A stretch of 64,000 nt of DNA from Gymnogyps californianus (taxonomy: Eukaryota; Chordata; Aves; Accipitriformes; Cathartidae): assembly GCF_018139145.2 (NCBI RefSeq), contig NC_059500.1:39971437-40035436 (forward strand), written 5' to 3'. Below are positions 63,101 through 64,000 of this stretch, one piece after another; the first letter of the stretch is position 1, and every line of letters starts with the position of its first letter. Under the pieces are notes generated by a model. The model was not told where the DNA came from, made no database searches, and saw only the letters and a program-made list of their open reading frames with translations. Both the position numbers and the translations under genes were made by a program.

Positions 63101-64000
63101 GTAGAGTCTGTGATGTGGGGCAGGGAGGGTGAGAGATCGAAGCCCTCTTCAAATCCCCAGACCACAGCAGAAGTTGCTGCACCAGTGGAGAGCCATGCTG
63201 CTCCACTTCTCCACTTCCAGCCTGACCATTCTTGATGGGGCTAAAAATACAGCCCGGACTCTGGGCTCCTCAGACACAGCCCTCTGTTAAGTGGGAGCGT
63301 CTTCACCTTGCCAGCAGTGGTGGGGGTTGATTTGATGAGGACCACAGACCCTTGGTGAACGGGCTGCGTCTGCGCTTGCCAAACCTTCTGCTGTTGAGTT
63401 AGGCTGAAGTGAGGTTTCTGCGCTGTGGTCACGAAGGACCTGATTTACAGAGAGGCTCTGACCTGACCAATCTGCAGAGCCGGTCTGCCTGGTAATTTTA
63501 AAGGACTGAAAACACGTTTGAAACAGGAAATGAGGAATATGCACAAGTGAAATTCCCCTCGGCTTGCCTGGCTTGCCTTAATGGCTCTGTTTTACCTCTG
63601 TATGGCTGCCCTTCACTTCCTGTGTAAGTGATGTTATTCTGTCAGAAAGCAGATGACGTGTTCACCCAGACAATCGCAAATGGATAAGAAAACAGAAATC
63701 CTTATTTTCTTCACTTTCTTAAGCCCATTTGCTCAAGCATAGCAATTCCCTGGTGTAAGGGAGCTGAGGCATTCTGCATCTGGCAGGTAAAGGTCATAAA
63801 ACATAAGAAGTCCCGAAACAAATCCCCCCCTAAATGTCTGTAAAGAGTAAACAAAGAAGGAGGATGCAAAATGTGTTTACAGTGGACAAGTGTAAAAAAA
63901 GCAGCACCTCTCTTCTTGGCCTAGCCTCCCTATCCAGAGGAATAAGGCTTCAGATGCTTTTGCAGGGAGATATTGTGCCAGAGGAGGCAGAGAGTGATGC
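60199..64000. other. Unique sequence to the window end, no gene recognised
   Basis: A short alternating purine-pyrimidine tract lies at about 60993-61026 (TATATATGCACACACGCACA). A perfect 12-base palindrome, CGAGACGTCTCG, is at 61852-61863 in a mildly GC-rich, CpG-bearing patch (about 61690-62000). No exon, RNA gene or transposon was recognised. Confidence 0.5.

Noticed and set aside
1..64000. CRISPR arrays, operons, tRNA or rRNA genes
   Set aside because: No regularly spaced repeats, no cloverleaf or rRNA sequence was seen, and the repeat content shows a vertebrate genome.

Overview
This is a stretch of bird nuclear genome, almost certainly non-coding over most of its length. The avian call rests on the repeats. 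There is a CR1 LINE with an avian-type 3' tail, and there are two copies of an endogenous-retrovirus LTR that I recognise as common in neoavian genomes. Older CR1 and L2 relics resemble those kept in turtles and crocodilians. There are no operons and no prokaryotic features. I found no intact protein-coding gene. The longest open frames are either remains of CR1 reverse transcriptase or open by chance, and I do not annotate those as genes.

Layout: 1-380 is unique sequence, then a 500-N assembly gap (381-880). A 5'-truncated CR1 on the + strand follows (about 1000-2155), ending in a (TATTC)n microsatellite. From 2.2 to 14 kb the sequence is unique and AT-rich. A CpG island (about 14075-14735) carries a YY1-type AAGATGGCGGC element and a long GC-rich inverted repeat. 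It looks like a promoter, and possible splice signals lie just downstream, but no coding exon could be tied to it. From 15 to 30 kb the sequence is unique, with simple repeats only. A very old CR1 on the - strand occupies about 30472-31530 inside a T-rich block.

The 44-52 kb segment is a graveyard of ancient LINEs: an L2-like C-terminal coding relic (44.3 kb), an old LINE 3' tail (45.5 kb), a decayed CR1 reverse transcriptase (46.4-47.2 kb), a possible CR1 3' fragment (51.0 kb) and an ancient antisense CR1-like tail (51.7-52.1 kb). At 54.4-55.2 kb lies a - strand CR1 in which endonuclease sequence is joined almost directly to the ORF2 C-terminus and 3' UTR, with the reverse transcriptase missing.

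At 57.6-60.2 kb two ERVL-type solo LTRs sit in the same orientation, 1.3 kb apart. Each has its own perfect 5-bp target-site duplication, so they are independent insertions and not the two ends of one provirus. Between them is a near-identical 191/190-bp tandem duplication. The last 3.8 kb is unique sequence.

I did not find evidence for a previously undescribed biological system. The points most worth checking are the CpG-island hairpin and possible transcript, the RT-less CR1, the paired solo LTRs and the fresh tandem duplication.
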